Part shown: positions 1-4,868 of the stretch, one piece after another
How positions within the stretch are numbered: position 1 is the first letter of the stretch
How the letters are laid out: each line of letters starts with the position of its first letter
NCBI GenBank assembly: GCA_021786265.1
Contig: JAJYNP010000324.1
Location: 1 to 8,709, forward strand
Direction of reading: 5' to 3'
DNA length: 8,709 nucleotides
From: Chloroflexota bacterium
GTDB lineage: Bacteria > Chloroflexota > Limnocylindria > Limnocylindrales > CSP1-4
The notes under the pieces: model-generated
Told to the model about the DNA's origin: nothing
Seen by the model: the letters and a program-made list of their open reading frames with translations, nothing else
Databases searched by the model: none
Position numbers and translations under genes: made by a program

Positions 1-430
1 ACAACGGCTCGACCCGGCTGTCGGCCCGCTCGAGGAGCTGGACGAAGTCGAGGAGGTCGTCCGCCCGGCGGCGCGCTTCCGCCCGCGAGAGGTCGAAGTA
101 GCGGCCGTAGATGACCAGGTTCTCGCGGACGGTCAGCTCCATGTCGAGCGTGTCCTGCTGGGGAACGACGCCCAGCCGGCCCTTGATCCGGGCGCCGTCC
201 GTGGCCGGGTCGAGCCCGAGGACCCGGAGCGTGCCGGCCGTCACCGGCGAGACGCAGCCGATCATCCGCATCGTGGAGGTCTTGCCGGCGCCGTTCGGGC
301 CGAGGAAACCGAACGCCTCGCCGGGCGCGACGTCGAAGTCGACCGCGTCGACGGCGGTGAACCCCCCGAAGCGCTTCGTCAGGCCGCGGGCGTGGATGAG
401 GGCGGTGGTGGGGTCGGTGGGCAGGCGCAT
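1..430 (-). CDS. ABC transporter ATP-binding protein, N-terminal part (runs off left edge)
   Basis: About 143 residues of an ABC-type ATPase, starting at the ATG at 430-428 and leaving the window at base 1. ABC ATPases hydrolyse ATP on the cytoplasmic face to drive a membrane permease. The Walker A motif GPNGAGKT is at residues 44-51, preceded by the usual first strands (GLTKRFGGFTAVD). The Q-loop (VVPQQD) is near residues 88-93, followed by LTVRENLVIYGRYFDL, typical of the DrrA/NodI-like (ABC-2 export, CcmA-type) subgroup. The signature motif, Walker B and H-loop lie outside the window. The start is chosen because homology begins within about 12 residues of it; no strong Shine-Dalgarno is present. 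It follows the lipoprotein gene on the same strand after about 110 bases, so it may be co-transcribed or have its own promoter. The substrate cannot be deduced. Confidence 0.93.
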   Translation of the reverse strand, partial: MRLPTDPTTALIHARGLTKRFGGFTAVDAVDFDVAPGEAFGFLGPNGAGKTSTMRMIGCVSPVTAGTLRVLGLDPATDGARIKGRLGVVPQQDTLDMELTVRENLVIYGRYFDLSRAEARRRADDLLDFVQLLERADSRVEPL

Positions 431-441
431 GGGGCCCCCGG

Positions 442-474
442 ATGCTACCGCAGGAGCGCGCCCGGGAGTGTCAG
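442..474 (-). promoter_or_regulatory. Weak promoter candidate for the ABC ATPase gene
   Basis: On the minus strand, TAGCAT (447-442) lies 11 bases before the ATPase start and could be a -10 element. A CTGACA (474-469) resembles a -35 box, but the spacer is 21 bases, longer than the usual 16-18. A short-leader promoter relying on the -10 alone is possible. This is a guess from pattern only. Confidence 0.22.
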
Positions 475-540
475 GAAACCGACGGGGCGAGGGTCCTCCG
501 CCGCCTCCCGCCTGGACCCGCCGACCCCGTCCTCACCCGC

Positions 541-948
541 TCAGGGCATCACTGCGCAATATGGGCTCGCCGGAGCGTCGGGTGGGGTGATCTCCTCGAT
601 CCTGCCGTCCGGTCGGATCACGACCTCGAGGAGGCGCTGCCCCGAGGACGGCACGACAAGATCGAACGCGCGGGCGGAGGACGCGCTCGTGACCGTGATG
701 CGCTGATCTCCTGGCGCGAACCCGCGGGTGTACGCCTCGCACGCCGGGACCGGCTCGGTCCCCGAGCCGCCGAGCAGCGGCGTTCCGAGCAGCCCGGGCG
801 AGTGCCAGTGAAACGACGCTTCGGTGGCACTGACATTCGCGATCTGCACGAGCCCGTTCGAGGGGGCCGTGCCACGGCAGGACGCGATCGCAAAGACGGC
901 GACCACGAGGCCTGGGAGGTGGTGCGTCAGAGCATGACTCCTGAGCAT
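541..948 (-). CDS. Small predicted lipoprotein of unknown function
   Basis: The product has 135 residues. Residues 1-23 form a signal sequence (hydrophobic LPGLVVAVFAIAS) ending in a lipobox I-A-S-C with Cys24 as the expected lipidated residue, so the protein should be anchored on the outer face of the membrane. Two further cysteines, Cys70 and Cys131, could pair as a disulfide. The rest is a beta-rich, proline/glycine-containing domain of about 100 residues that I do not recognise; the segment RLLEVVIRPDGRIEEI near residues 105-120 looks like a beta hairpin. The start ATG (948-946) has GGAG eight bases upstream, inside the last codons of the preceding SHOCT gene, whose stop codon is only three bases away. 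The two genes are therefore an operon and probably translationally coupled. The opposite-strand frame over the same bases has no recognisable content. Confidence 0.72.
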   Translation of the reverse strand: MLRSHALTHHLPGLVVAVFAIASCRGTAPSNGLVQIANVSATEASFHWHSPGLLGTPLLGGSGTEPVPACEAYTRGFAPGDQRITVTSASSARAFDLVVPSSGQRLLEVVIRPDGRIEEITPPDAPASPYCAVMP

Positions 949-951
949 CCG

Positions 952-1173
952 TCAGGCTCCAAGCGCCCGCTTCGCCTCCTCGTACTCCTCCCGCGTGATC
1001 TCGCCTCTGGCCAGGCGTCCCTCGAGGACCTCCAGCCCCAGCTCAGCTTCCAGCCGACGGCGCGGCCCAAGAAGGGCCCTCGTACCCCTCGTGATCACGA
1101 GGAAGAGCGTAGACACGACCCCGAAGAACAGCGCCAGCCCGACGATCCAGCCGAGCAGATCCCCGACGTCCAT
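952..1173 (-). CDS. SHOCT-domain membrane protein
   Basis: The product has 73 residues. Residues 6-28 (LLGWIVGLALFFGVVSTLFLVI) form one membrane helix. A basic linker follows (RGTRALLGPRRR), and the C-terminus is a SHOCT domain: LEVLEGRLARGEITREEYEEAKRAL is split here as LEVLEGRLARGEI plus TREEYEEAKRAL. SHOCT (short C-terminal) domains are roughly 30-residue two-helix modules found at the ends of many small bacterial membrane proteins; a role in oligomerisation is presumed, not proven. I chose ATG 1173-1171 over a longer reading from 1293 because a perfect GGAGG (1185-1181) lies seven bases upstream and the membrane helix begins directly after it. The stop is three bases before the lipoprotein start, so both form one operon. 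Confidence 0.82.
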   Translation of the reverse strand: MDVGDLLGWIVGLALFFGVVSTLFLVITRGTRALLGPRRRLEAELGLEVLEGRLARGEITREEYEEAKRALGA

Positions 1174-1180
1174 TCTCGTG

Positions 1181-1185
1181 CCTCC
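1181..1185 (-). promoter_or_regulatory. Ribosome binding site of the SHOCT gene
   Basis: A full GGAGG on the minus strand with a 7-base spacer to ATG 1173-1171. It decides the start and removes 40 spurious N-terminal residues from the longer open frame. Confidence 0.75.
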
Positions 1186-1221
1186 ATTGGCGGGTGACCT
1201 CGCTGCGACGCCAAGCTGTCG

Positions 1222-1263
1222 GCAGTCGCGGCGACGCTCGGGCAAGCTCGTCGCCGCGACTGC
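1222..1263 (-). terminator. Perfect 15-bp hairpin, probable terminator of the disrupted secreted gene
   Basis: Bases 1222-1236 (GCAGTCGCGGCGACG) are exactly complementary to 1249-1263, with a 12-base loop. The hairpin starts 12 bases after the stop codon (1275) of the truncated secreted gene on the minus strand and ends about 36 bases before the GGAGG of the SHOCT gene. No run of U follows on either strand, so it is not a classical intrinsic terminator. High-GC bacteria often have such U-poor terminators; an RNA stability element or a protein-binding palindrome is the alternative. Confidence 0.5.
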
Positions 1264-1274
1264 TCCCGGCCTAC

Positions 1275-1521
1275 CTATGCGCCGGAGCACCACCAGCTAC
1301 CGTTCCCGCGGACATCGTCACGGACCCAACCGCTCCTTGACTCGTGGTAGTCCTGCACATCATGCCTGAAGTAGTATGTGCCCAACGCGTAGGCGGACGT
1401 CGGCTGCGAAATCCAGTAGCTAGACGGGTTCCCGCTACCGGCGTCGTACCATCCCCAATATGCGTTGGCCGTCTTGGTCGGAGCAGGCAGATACGTGATG
1501 GAGGTTCCATCGTAGTTGAAC
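1275..1521 (-). pseudogene. C-terminal remnant of a secreted-type protein, cut by the IS3 element
   Basis: An open minus-strand frame of about 81 codons enters directly from the insertion-sequence end and stops at TAG 1277-1275. The translated part begins FNYDGTSITYLPAP and ends GNGSWWCSGA. It is rich in Tyr, Trp, Ser and Gly (WGWYDAG, SSYWISQP, GTYYFRHD), like the beta-sheet ends of exported proteins, and has one Cys near the end. No start codon or ribosome site exists between the stop of the transposase remnant (1563) and the fragment, so it cannot be translated independently. The missing N-terminus is not found on the other side of the element, where the sequence belongs to an unrelated plus-strand gene. 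I do not recognise the family. Confidence 0.6.
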
Positions 1522-1549
1522 TGAACCGTCCTGGGTTTCGTGGAGACCC
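1522..1549 (+). repeat. Terminal inverted repeat of the IS3 element (orfB end)
   Basis: It reads TGAACCGTCCTGGG inward on the plus strand and ends GTGGAGACCC. It pairs with the repeat at 2456-2483; the outer TGAACCGT and the inner GTGGAGAC are identical in both copies. Confidence 0.82.
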
Positions 1550-1562
1550 CGGGGGTTGGGTT

Positions 1563-1772
1563 TCAAGCGGCCGCGGTGGTCGCCTGTAGGGCCGAATGGT
1601 AGGCGGCCTCGAACTCGGCCGGCGGAATGTCGCCGCAGGCCGAGTGCAGCCGCTGCGTGTTCCACCTGTCGACCCACACCGCGGTGGCGAGCTCGACCTG
1701 CTCGACCGAGCGCCATGGCTTGCGGGGCTCGATGAGCTCGGCCCTGTAGAGGCCGTTGACCGTCTCGGCCAG
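1563..1772 (-). pseudogene. IS3 OrfB transposase, C-terminal remnant
   Basis: About 70 residues of the DDE integrase core end: LAETVNGLYRAEL, PWRSVEQVELATAVWVDRWN, RLHSACGDIPPAEFEAAYH, ending at TGA 1565-1563. This matches the last part of IS3 OrfB proteins, where the Glu of LAETVNGLY is the third catalytic residue of the DDE triad. The two catalytic aspartates and everything upstream are absent. At about 1762-1784 the frame joins IS110-derived sequence in a different frame. The joint lies in a GC-rich stretch (GCGACGCGCTGGCC) that could be read as either element, so the exact base of fusion cannot be fixed. The remnant has no start of its own. Confidence 0.85.
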
Positions 1773-1775
1773 CGC

Positions 1776-1912
1776 GTCGCCCACGCGACCGCCTCGAGAT
1801 GCCCGTCGGGCGTCGCTGCCACGGTCTTCTCGGCGAGCCTGCGGCCCGCGTCGTCCACGGCGACGAGCGTGTGGGTGCGCTTGTGCGCGTCGACTCCGAT
1901 GACCACCTTCAT
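1776..1912 (-). pseudogene. IS110-family transposase, N-terminal remnant
   Basis: From ATG 1912-1910, with a strong GAGGAGG eight bases upstream, the frame reads MKVVIGVDAHKRTHTLVAVD, then AGRRLAEKTVAATPDGHLEAVAWA. This is the start of the DEDD (RuvC-like) domain of IS110-family transposases; Asp8 in GVDAHK is the first catalytic residue. Only about 45 residues survive of the usual 350-400, after which the reading frame runs into out-of-frame IS3 orfB. The other acidic residues and the C-terminal serine-containing Transposase_20 domain are lost, so it cannot be active. The intact ribosome site implies that a short chimeric peptide could still be made. Confidence 0.87.
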
Positions 1913-2125
1913 CCGGGCCTCCTCGTGCGCGTTCCCCCAAGAGGTTCGTCGCGGGCCGGACGTGGACACGCCTTTCTCGAGGTCTCGACCAGGCTCCTAT
2001 CAAGTCACTCCGAGCGGCCCGACTGTGCCCGGCAGGCGGCACAACGCGGGGAAGTCACCGACCGCCGCGGCCGGGACACCGAAGAAACGAGCCAGCCCAC
2101 CGGGCAGGGATGACGGTGACAGAAA
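1913..2125 (-). other. Untranslated 5' segment of the IS110 remnant (possible former bridge-RNA region)
   Basis: About 210 bases lie between the last recognisable IS3 OrfA codon and the IS110 start codon. The orfA frame stays open through part of it to a TGA at 2000 but no longer resembles OrfA. In IS110 elements the stretch upstream of the recombinase gene is typically non-coding and, in the IS110 group, encodes the bridge RNA that pairs with target and donor DNA. The position and size fit such a segment. I did not identify the loops or the exact left end, so this is inferred from location only. Confidence 0.4.
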
Positions 2126-2431
2126 CCCGAAGAAACTGGCGGCCGCCTTCAGGATCTCGTTGGCCCGGCGCAGCTCGCGGATCTCGCGCTCGAGCGCGCG
2201 CATCCGGGCCCGCTCCTCGGTCGTCAGGCCGGCGCGATCACCGCGGTCGATCTCGGCCTGGTGGACCCATAGCCGGACGGACTCGGGGCCGATGCCGAGC
2301 TGGCGGGCGACGTGGGTGACCGCGCCATGGCGATCCCCTCGCTCGGCGGCCGTCTCGGCCACCAGTCGGACCGCTCGCTCTCTCAGTTCGGGTGGATACC
2401 GCCGCTGGCGGTGGTTGCCATTGTCTGCCAT
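2000..2431 (-). pseudogene. IS3 OrfA (helix-turn-helix transposase subunit), with foreign tail
   Basis: Residues 1-102 from ATG 2431-2429 are a normal IS3 OrfA: RRYPPELRERAVRLVAE (helix-turn-helix start), VARQLGIGPESVRLWVHQAE (recognition helix region), and the leucine-zipper coiled coil LEREIRELRRANEILKAAAS, ending at FFG. OrfA binds the element's ends and is normally joined to OrfB by programmed -1 frameshifting near this point. Here the sequence diverges after about base 2126 and the frame runs on with 41 unrelated residues to TGA 2002-2000, because the IS110 piece has replaced the start of orfB. GGAGG (2447-2443) is 11 bases before the ATG; an in-frame TTG at 2449 is the alternative start. 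OrfA alone cannot transpose the element. Confidence 0.85.
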
Positions 2432-2455
2432 GACTCCATGTTCCTCCAAACGATG

Positions 2456-2483
2456 GAGTCTCCACCGGAGTCAGTACGGTTCA
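2456..2483 (-). repeat. Terminal inverted repeat of the IS3 element (orfA end)
   Basis: Read inward on the minus strand it begins TGAACCGTACTGACTCCGG and ends GTGGAGACTC. It is the partner of 1522-1549, with about 21 of 28 positions identical. Confidence 0.82.
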
Positions 2484-2484
2484 G

Positions 2485-2694
2485 GTGATCGACCTTACGG
2501 GCGATGAGGCGCTGGTGCTCTTCGATCTTCTTGCGCGGTCCCAGGATGACGACGCCGACGGCGTCGTGCGGCCAGTGCATCGGGCCGAGCAGAGGTTGCT
2601 CTGGAACTTGCGTGGGACCCTCGACGAGGTTCTCGTCCAGCCGCTCCAGGGCGACTCGCGGGATTCTCGTCAATGTTCTTGGCCGCCGGAGTAG
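2485..2694 (+). CDS. Small conserved cytoplasmic protein, 5' end abutting the IS element
   Basis: A 69-residue frame from GTG 2485, beginning one base after the outer end of the IS3 repeat. The pattern IDLTGDEALVLFDLLAR, then RAEQRLLWNLRGTLDEVLVQPL, is that of a widespread family of small uncharacterised proteins (a DEALVLFDxL helix, an acidic linker, then AEQxxLWxLxxxLExxLVxP). The function of that family is unknown to me. The Val at the start may originally have been internal: no Shine-Dalgarno precedes it at a useful distance, and the native upstream region has been replaced by the insertion sequence. The usual final helix (a run like YxxLLxxAR) is also absent; the frame ends SRQCSWPPE. 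The gene is probably no longer properly expressed. It converges with the next gene, with stops four bases apart. Confidence 0.55.
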   Translation: MIDLTGDEALVLFDLLARSQDDDADGVVRPVHRAEQRLLWNLRGTLDEVLVQPLQGDSRDSRQCSWPPE

Positions 2695-2698
2695 CGAG

Positions 2699-2938
2699 TT
2701 AGGGATTTGCGACGATGGCGAGGACGAGCACGAGGATCGGTGGCAGCGCGCCGCCCAACAGGAGGCAGATCGTCAGGACGCGAGAGCGCGGGTTTCTCGA
2801 CCAGGCGATTGCGGCCAGCGCGATCGCGCCCACCTCGAGCACGAACGCGGCGAAGCCGAGCAGCATGAAGACCCAGGGATGCGGCGACAGGACGCCGGAA
2901 AGGGCGACCAGCCACAGCGCGATGCCTACGACGTCCAA
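2699..2938 (-). CDS. Small integral membrane protein, three predicted helices
   Basis: The product has about 79 residues if translation starts at TTG 2938-2936. Three hydrophobic segments are evident: residues 3-18 (VVGIALWLVALSGVL), 22-46 (WVFMLLGFAAFVLEVGAIALAAIAW divided by a central Glu) and 54-77 (VLTICLLLGGALPP onward). A basic loop SRNPRSR lies between helices two and three and would face the cytoplasm. No family is recognised. The start is uncertain: there is no ATG before residue 25, the TTG has no clear ribosome site, and the frame is open upstream into the preceding gene. A GAGGAGGG lies about 30 bases before the TTG within the arm of a hairpin (2939-2972). The gene lies about 75 bases after the four-cysteine secreted gene on the same strand, so read-through is likely. 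Confidence 0.5.
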   Translation of the reverse strand: MDVVGIALWLVALSGVLSPHPWVFMLLGFAAFVLEVGAIALAAIAWSRNPRSRVLTICLLLGGALPPILVLVLAIVANP

Positions 2939-2972
2939 GAGGGCGGCGACCCGCTTGTCGGTCGCCGCCCTC
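2939..2972 (-). promoter_or_regulatory. 13-bp hairpin between the secreted gene and the membrane protein gene
   Basis: GAGGGCGGCGACC (2939-2951) is exactly complementary to 2960-2972, with an 8-base loop. It lies 41 bases after the stop of the upstream gene, includes the purine-rich GAGGAGGG on the minus strand in its 5' arm, and ends at the candidate TTG start. It has no U-tract. It could be a weak terminator, an RNA processing or stability element between the two genes, or a structure hiding the ribosome site of the membrane protein gene. Confidence 0.5.
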
Positions 2973-3012
2973 CTCAGAGATCCTGGTCGGATCGTTCCGC
3001 GACGGTTCTCTC

Positions 3013-3930
3013 TCAGGGCTTCGCCAGGATCGCCGATGCGGTCGCCGCTTGTCGAACGAAGCCCGCCTTGATCGCATTCAGCTCCACGCCGTGCTGGCTG
3101 ATCGCCTCTCGCTGGTAGGCGGCGTCGACAGCCATTCGGATTCCGACGAGGTTGGTCGTCTTCTTGCAGTTCACGTCGGCCACAGCGACCGCGATCTCTT
3201 CGGCGGAAGCCTTCTCGCCGCTCCACGTCGGGTCGTTGTTCGCCTCCATTGGGGTGCTGTAGTGGTAGCCGGAGCCCGCCATGCACATGCTCCACTTCGC
3301 GAACGCGGCCACGACTCGGCTATCGCTCTTCGAAGCAGTCCAGGCGTCGAAGGTGAGCTGAACGGGCAGGCTGAGGTCGGTGGCTCCTTCGACCTCGCGC
3401 TGCGCAGCGCCGAAGCACCCGCCGTCCGGGATCGTCTTTCCGTTGAAGACACCGCCGCCGAACCTCGCCGCCACGACGTTGTAGTAGTCGCGCGGTAGCT
3501 CCTTGTCTGCGTAGGCGGCCTCGCTCGCGAGGCGCTCCCCGTACGAGTGGTATCCCATCAGCTTCGCGTGGTCCTCGTCCAGCAGACCATACAGCCGGTA
3601 GTGCACCGGCTGCCCAGCGTTTGGCACGTCGGCGGGACTCTTGTCCCACGCCGGCGCGGCGAACTGGAAGCCGAACTGCTCGACACAGCGCTTCGTCAGC
3701 ACGTATTCAGCTCTAAGCACGGTCTGTCGCTCGGCGAAGTCCTGAACGTACGCATCGAGCGGCAGGGAGATGTCGCGCCAGTCGGTGATGGTCGGGATCG
3801 AGTCGACCCTCGGTTCAGCGGGCGTCGAGGCGTCTGGCGCGGCGGCGGCCGCGGTCAGCGCGGTCACTCCCACGATTGCCACGATTCCCGCGACGAGGAC
3901 CGTCGCGCGGGCAAGGACGGTCTTCTTCAT
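3013..3930 (-). CDS. Secreted protein with four cysteines, unknown function
   Basis: The product has 305 residues. Residues 1-31 are a signal peptide: KK, then a long hydrophobic core (VLVAGIVAIVGVTALTAAAA) with cleavage likely near A-A-A-P; a low-complexity Ala/Pro linker follows to about residue 42. The mature domain has Cys82 (KRCVEQFGF), Cys172 (GGCFGAA), Cys216 (WSMCMAGSGYHY) and Cys255 (DVNCKKTTNLVGI), suggesting two disulfides outside the cell. The spacing RCxxxFGF ... RxYGL ... GGCxGxA ... WxxCMxxxGY recalls a family of exported proteins of actinomycetes and relatives with no known role. ATG 3930 is preferred over GTG 3936 because AAGGA lies nine bases upstream of it. The gene follows the crystallin-like gene by 12 bases, and its ribosome site overlaps that gene's TAA, so the two are an operon. 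Confidence 0.75.
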   Translation of the reverse strand: MKKTVLARATVLVAGIVAIVGVTALTAAAAAPDASTPAEPRVDSIPTITDWRDISLPLDAYVQDFAERQTVLRAEYVLTKRCVEQFGFQFAAPAWDKSPADVPNAGQPVHYRLYGLLDEDHAKLMGYHSYGERLASEAAYADKELPRDYYNVVAARFGGGVFNGKTIPDGGCFGAAQREVEGATDLSLPVQLTFDAWTASKSDSRVVAAFAKWSMCMAGSGYHYSTPMEANNDPTWSGEKASAEEIAVAVADVNCKKTTNLVGIRMAVDAAYQREAISQHGVELNAIKAGFVRQAATASAILAKP

Positions 3931-3942
3931 CGCCACGCTTCC

Positions 3943-4419
3943 TTAGTTCGAGAAGGTGCAGTCGGGGTCGACGGCGTAGGGGATTCCGCCGTCGTTCCAG
4001 CATTCGGAGCTGGTCTGGTCGTTGTACTGGACCTGCATCACTCGGCCATAGATGTAGATCGTCTGGTAGTAGCCATCGTAGTGCGCATCCGTGAAGATGC
4101 GGACGCTGCGATGGTCCGACCAGCTGTCGACCGAGCTGATCGAGTCGTTCAGCCGGCAGTTGAAGGCATCGTACGTGTTGCACGACGACGGGTAGTTGTA
4201 CGTATGGAAATAGAATCCGCCATCCATGTCGTCGTAGTAGTACAGGAAATCCGACCGGGGTATGCCGAGGTTCGCGTCCTTGTAGACGCAGACCTCGTTG
4301 TTGTCGCAGTAGCCATCGTTCAACCCGGCCCAGACCGGCTGAGGCGGCACAACCGAAAACGAGACGACTGCTGCGATCACGGCGGTCAGCAGCTTCCGCC
4401 TCAGCCTCGACCCTTTCAT
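3943..4419 (-). CDS. Secreted I36 / beta-gamma-crystallin-like protein with six cysteines
   Basis: The product has 158 residues. The signal peptide is residues 1-31: basic KGSRLRRK, core LLTAVIAAVVSFSVV, cleavage near VWA|GLND. The mature part is aromatic, acidic and cysteine-rich (Cys38, 44, 80, 88, 140, 154). It carries two copies of the N/D-N/D-x-x-S/T-S calcium-binding signature of microbial beta-gamma crystallins: NDSISS (91-96) and NDQTSS (133-138). The first is followed by a strand (RSVRIFTDAHYDG) typical of Greek-key folds. The opening GYCDNNEVCVYKDANLG resembles the peptidase inhibitor family I36 (SMI-like) domain, which shares this fold. Protease inhibition or calcium-stabilised extracellular binding are both possible. 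ATG 4419 is chosen over an in-frame start at 4479 because GGGGAGAGGGAG precedes it and the signal peptide starts there. First gene of the operon with 3013-3930. Confidence 0.78.
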   Translation of the reverse strand: MKGSRLRRKLLTAVIAAVVSFSVVPPQPVWAGLNDGYCDNNEVCVYKDANLGIPRSDFLYYYDDMDGGFYFHTYNYPSSCNTYDAFNCRLNDSISSVDSWSDHRSVRIFTDAHYDGYYQTIYIYGRVMQVQYNDQTSSECWNDGGIPYAVDPDCTFSN

Positions 4420-4868
4420 CTCCCTCTCCCCGTGCGACAGTGGGTCCTCAATACAGCGCCACGGCTCAGGCGTACCCACCGCATCTTGTCGCGTCCTGAG
4501 CCGACTGGATCGGTTACTTTCCTCGGGCTCGGGCTCGGGCGCGGGCGCGGCGCGAGCACCGGCCTGACCGTGGCCAGCGAGCCGCAGACGATCGACTCAT
4601 GCGCTCCCCTCATGCGGATTCCTGCGCTGGGCTAGCCGGAGGACAGCGCTTGGGCCGGGGCAATCGCTCGGCTCCGTCCCTCGTGCTGGGCGCGTCCATG
4701 TCGCATTCTGCGACTGATGTGCGAAGCGCAATGACACCGATGTCCACCACGGGAAACTCCCGGCGCGTCGAGTGCCATCGCGAACCCACACACGGGCACT
4801 TGCGATGCTGGTCCCAGTCATGGTTCCTCCGTCTTCCAGAGCGACACAGCACTGGCAACTCAAGGGGC
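4420..4868. other. 449-base stretch without a convincing gene
   Basis: It lies between two same-strand secreted-protein genes and should hold the promoter of 3943-4419 and the 3' end region of 4869-5430. No hairpin terminator was found after base 4869. A 74-codon minus-strand frame (4821-4597) has GGAGG four bases before its ATG, but its translation (MTGTSIASARVWVRDGTRR onward) shows no recognisable domain and no even composition, so I do not call it. A short hexamer repeat is listed separately. Confidence 0.5.
4522..4551. repeat. Short GC-rich hexamer repeat
   Basis: Three exact copies of CTCGGG (4522-4539) are followed by CGCGGG and CGCGGC, five six-base units in all. It lies about 100-130 bases upstream of the 3943-4419 gene start. 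Possibly slippage-prone; no function is implied. Confidence 0.6.

Larger units (their letters stand above)
1522..2483 (-). mobile_element. Defective IS3-family insertion sequence carrying a nested IS110 fragment
   Basis: A 962-base element bounded by imperfect 28-base inverted repeats that match at about 21 of 28 positions and begin TGAACCGT at both outer ends. Reading on the minus strand it holds IS3 orfA (from 2431), an untranslated stretch plus the N-terminal coding part of an IS110-family transposase (about 2125-1776), then the C-terminal part of IS3 orfB (1772-1563). Intact IS3 elements of this type are about 1.2-1.5 kb, so much of orfB is missing and replaced by the IS110 piece. No target-site duplication is seen: the three bases outside the ends are AAC and GGT. 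The element is inactive in cis and marks a rearranged locus. Confidence 0.85.

Noticed and set aside
442..1197. 251-codon plus-strand frame opposite the SHOCT and lipoprotein genes
   Set aside because: Its translation has no domain, while the opposite strand has a signal peptide, lipobox, SHOCT domain and good ribosome sites.
1271..1969. 232-codon minus-strand frame that begins with IS110 sequence and continues to 1271
   Set aside because: After about 1776 the frame is out of phase with both IS3 orfB and the secreted fragment, so it is a chimeric artefact, not a fusion protein of meaning.
1519..2486. Target-site duplication flanking the IS3 element
   Set aside because: Flanking bases AAC (1519-1521) and GGT (2484-2486) do not match, and shifting the borders by a few bases does not give a convincing duplication.
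3547..4635. 362-codon plus-strand frame opposite the secreted operon
   Set aside because: It is a Val/Arg-rich mirror of the minus-strand genes, with no ribosome site and no motif.
4597..4821. 74-codon minus-strand frame with a GGAGG four bases before its ATG
   Set aside because: No recognisable domain or signal; one ribosome-like site in high-GC DNA is not enough to call a gene.
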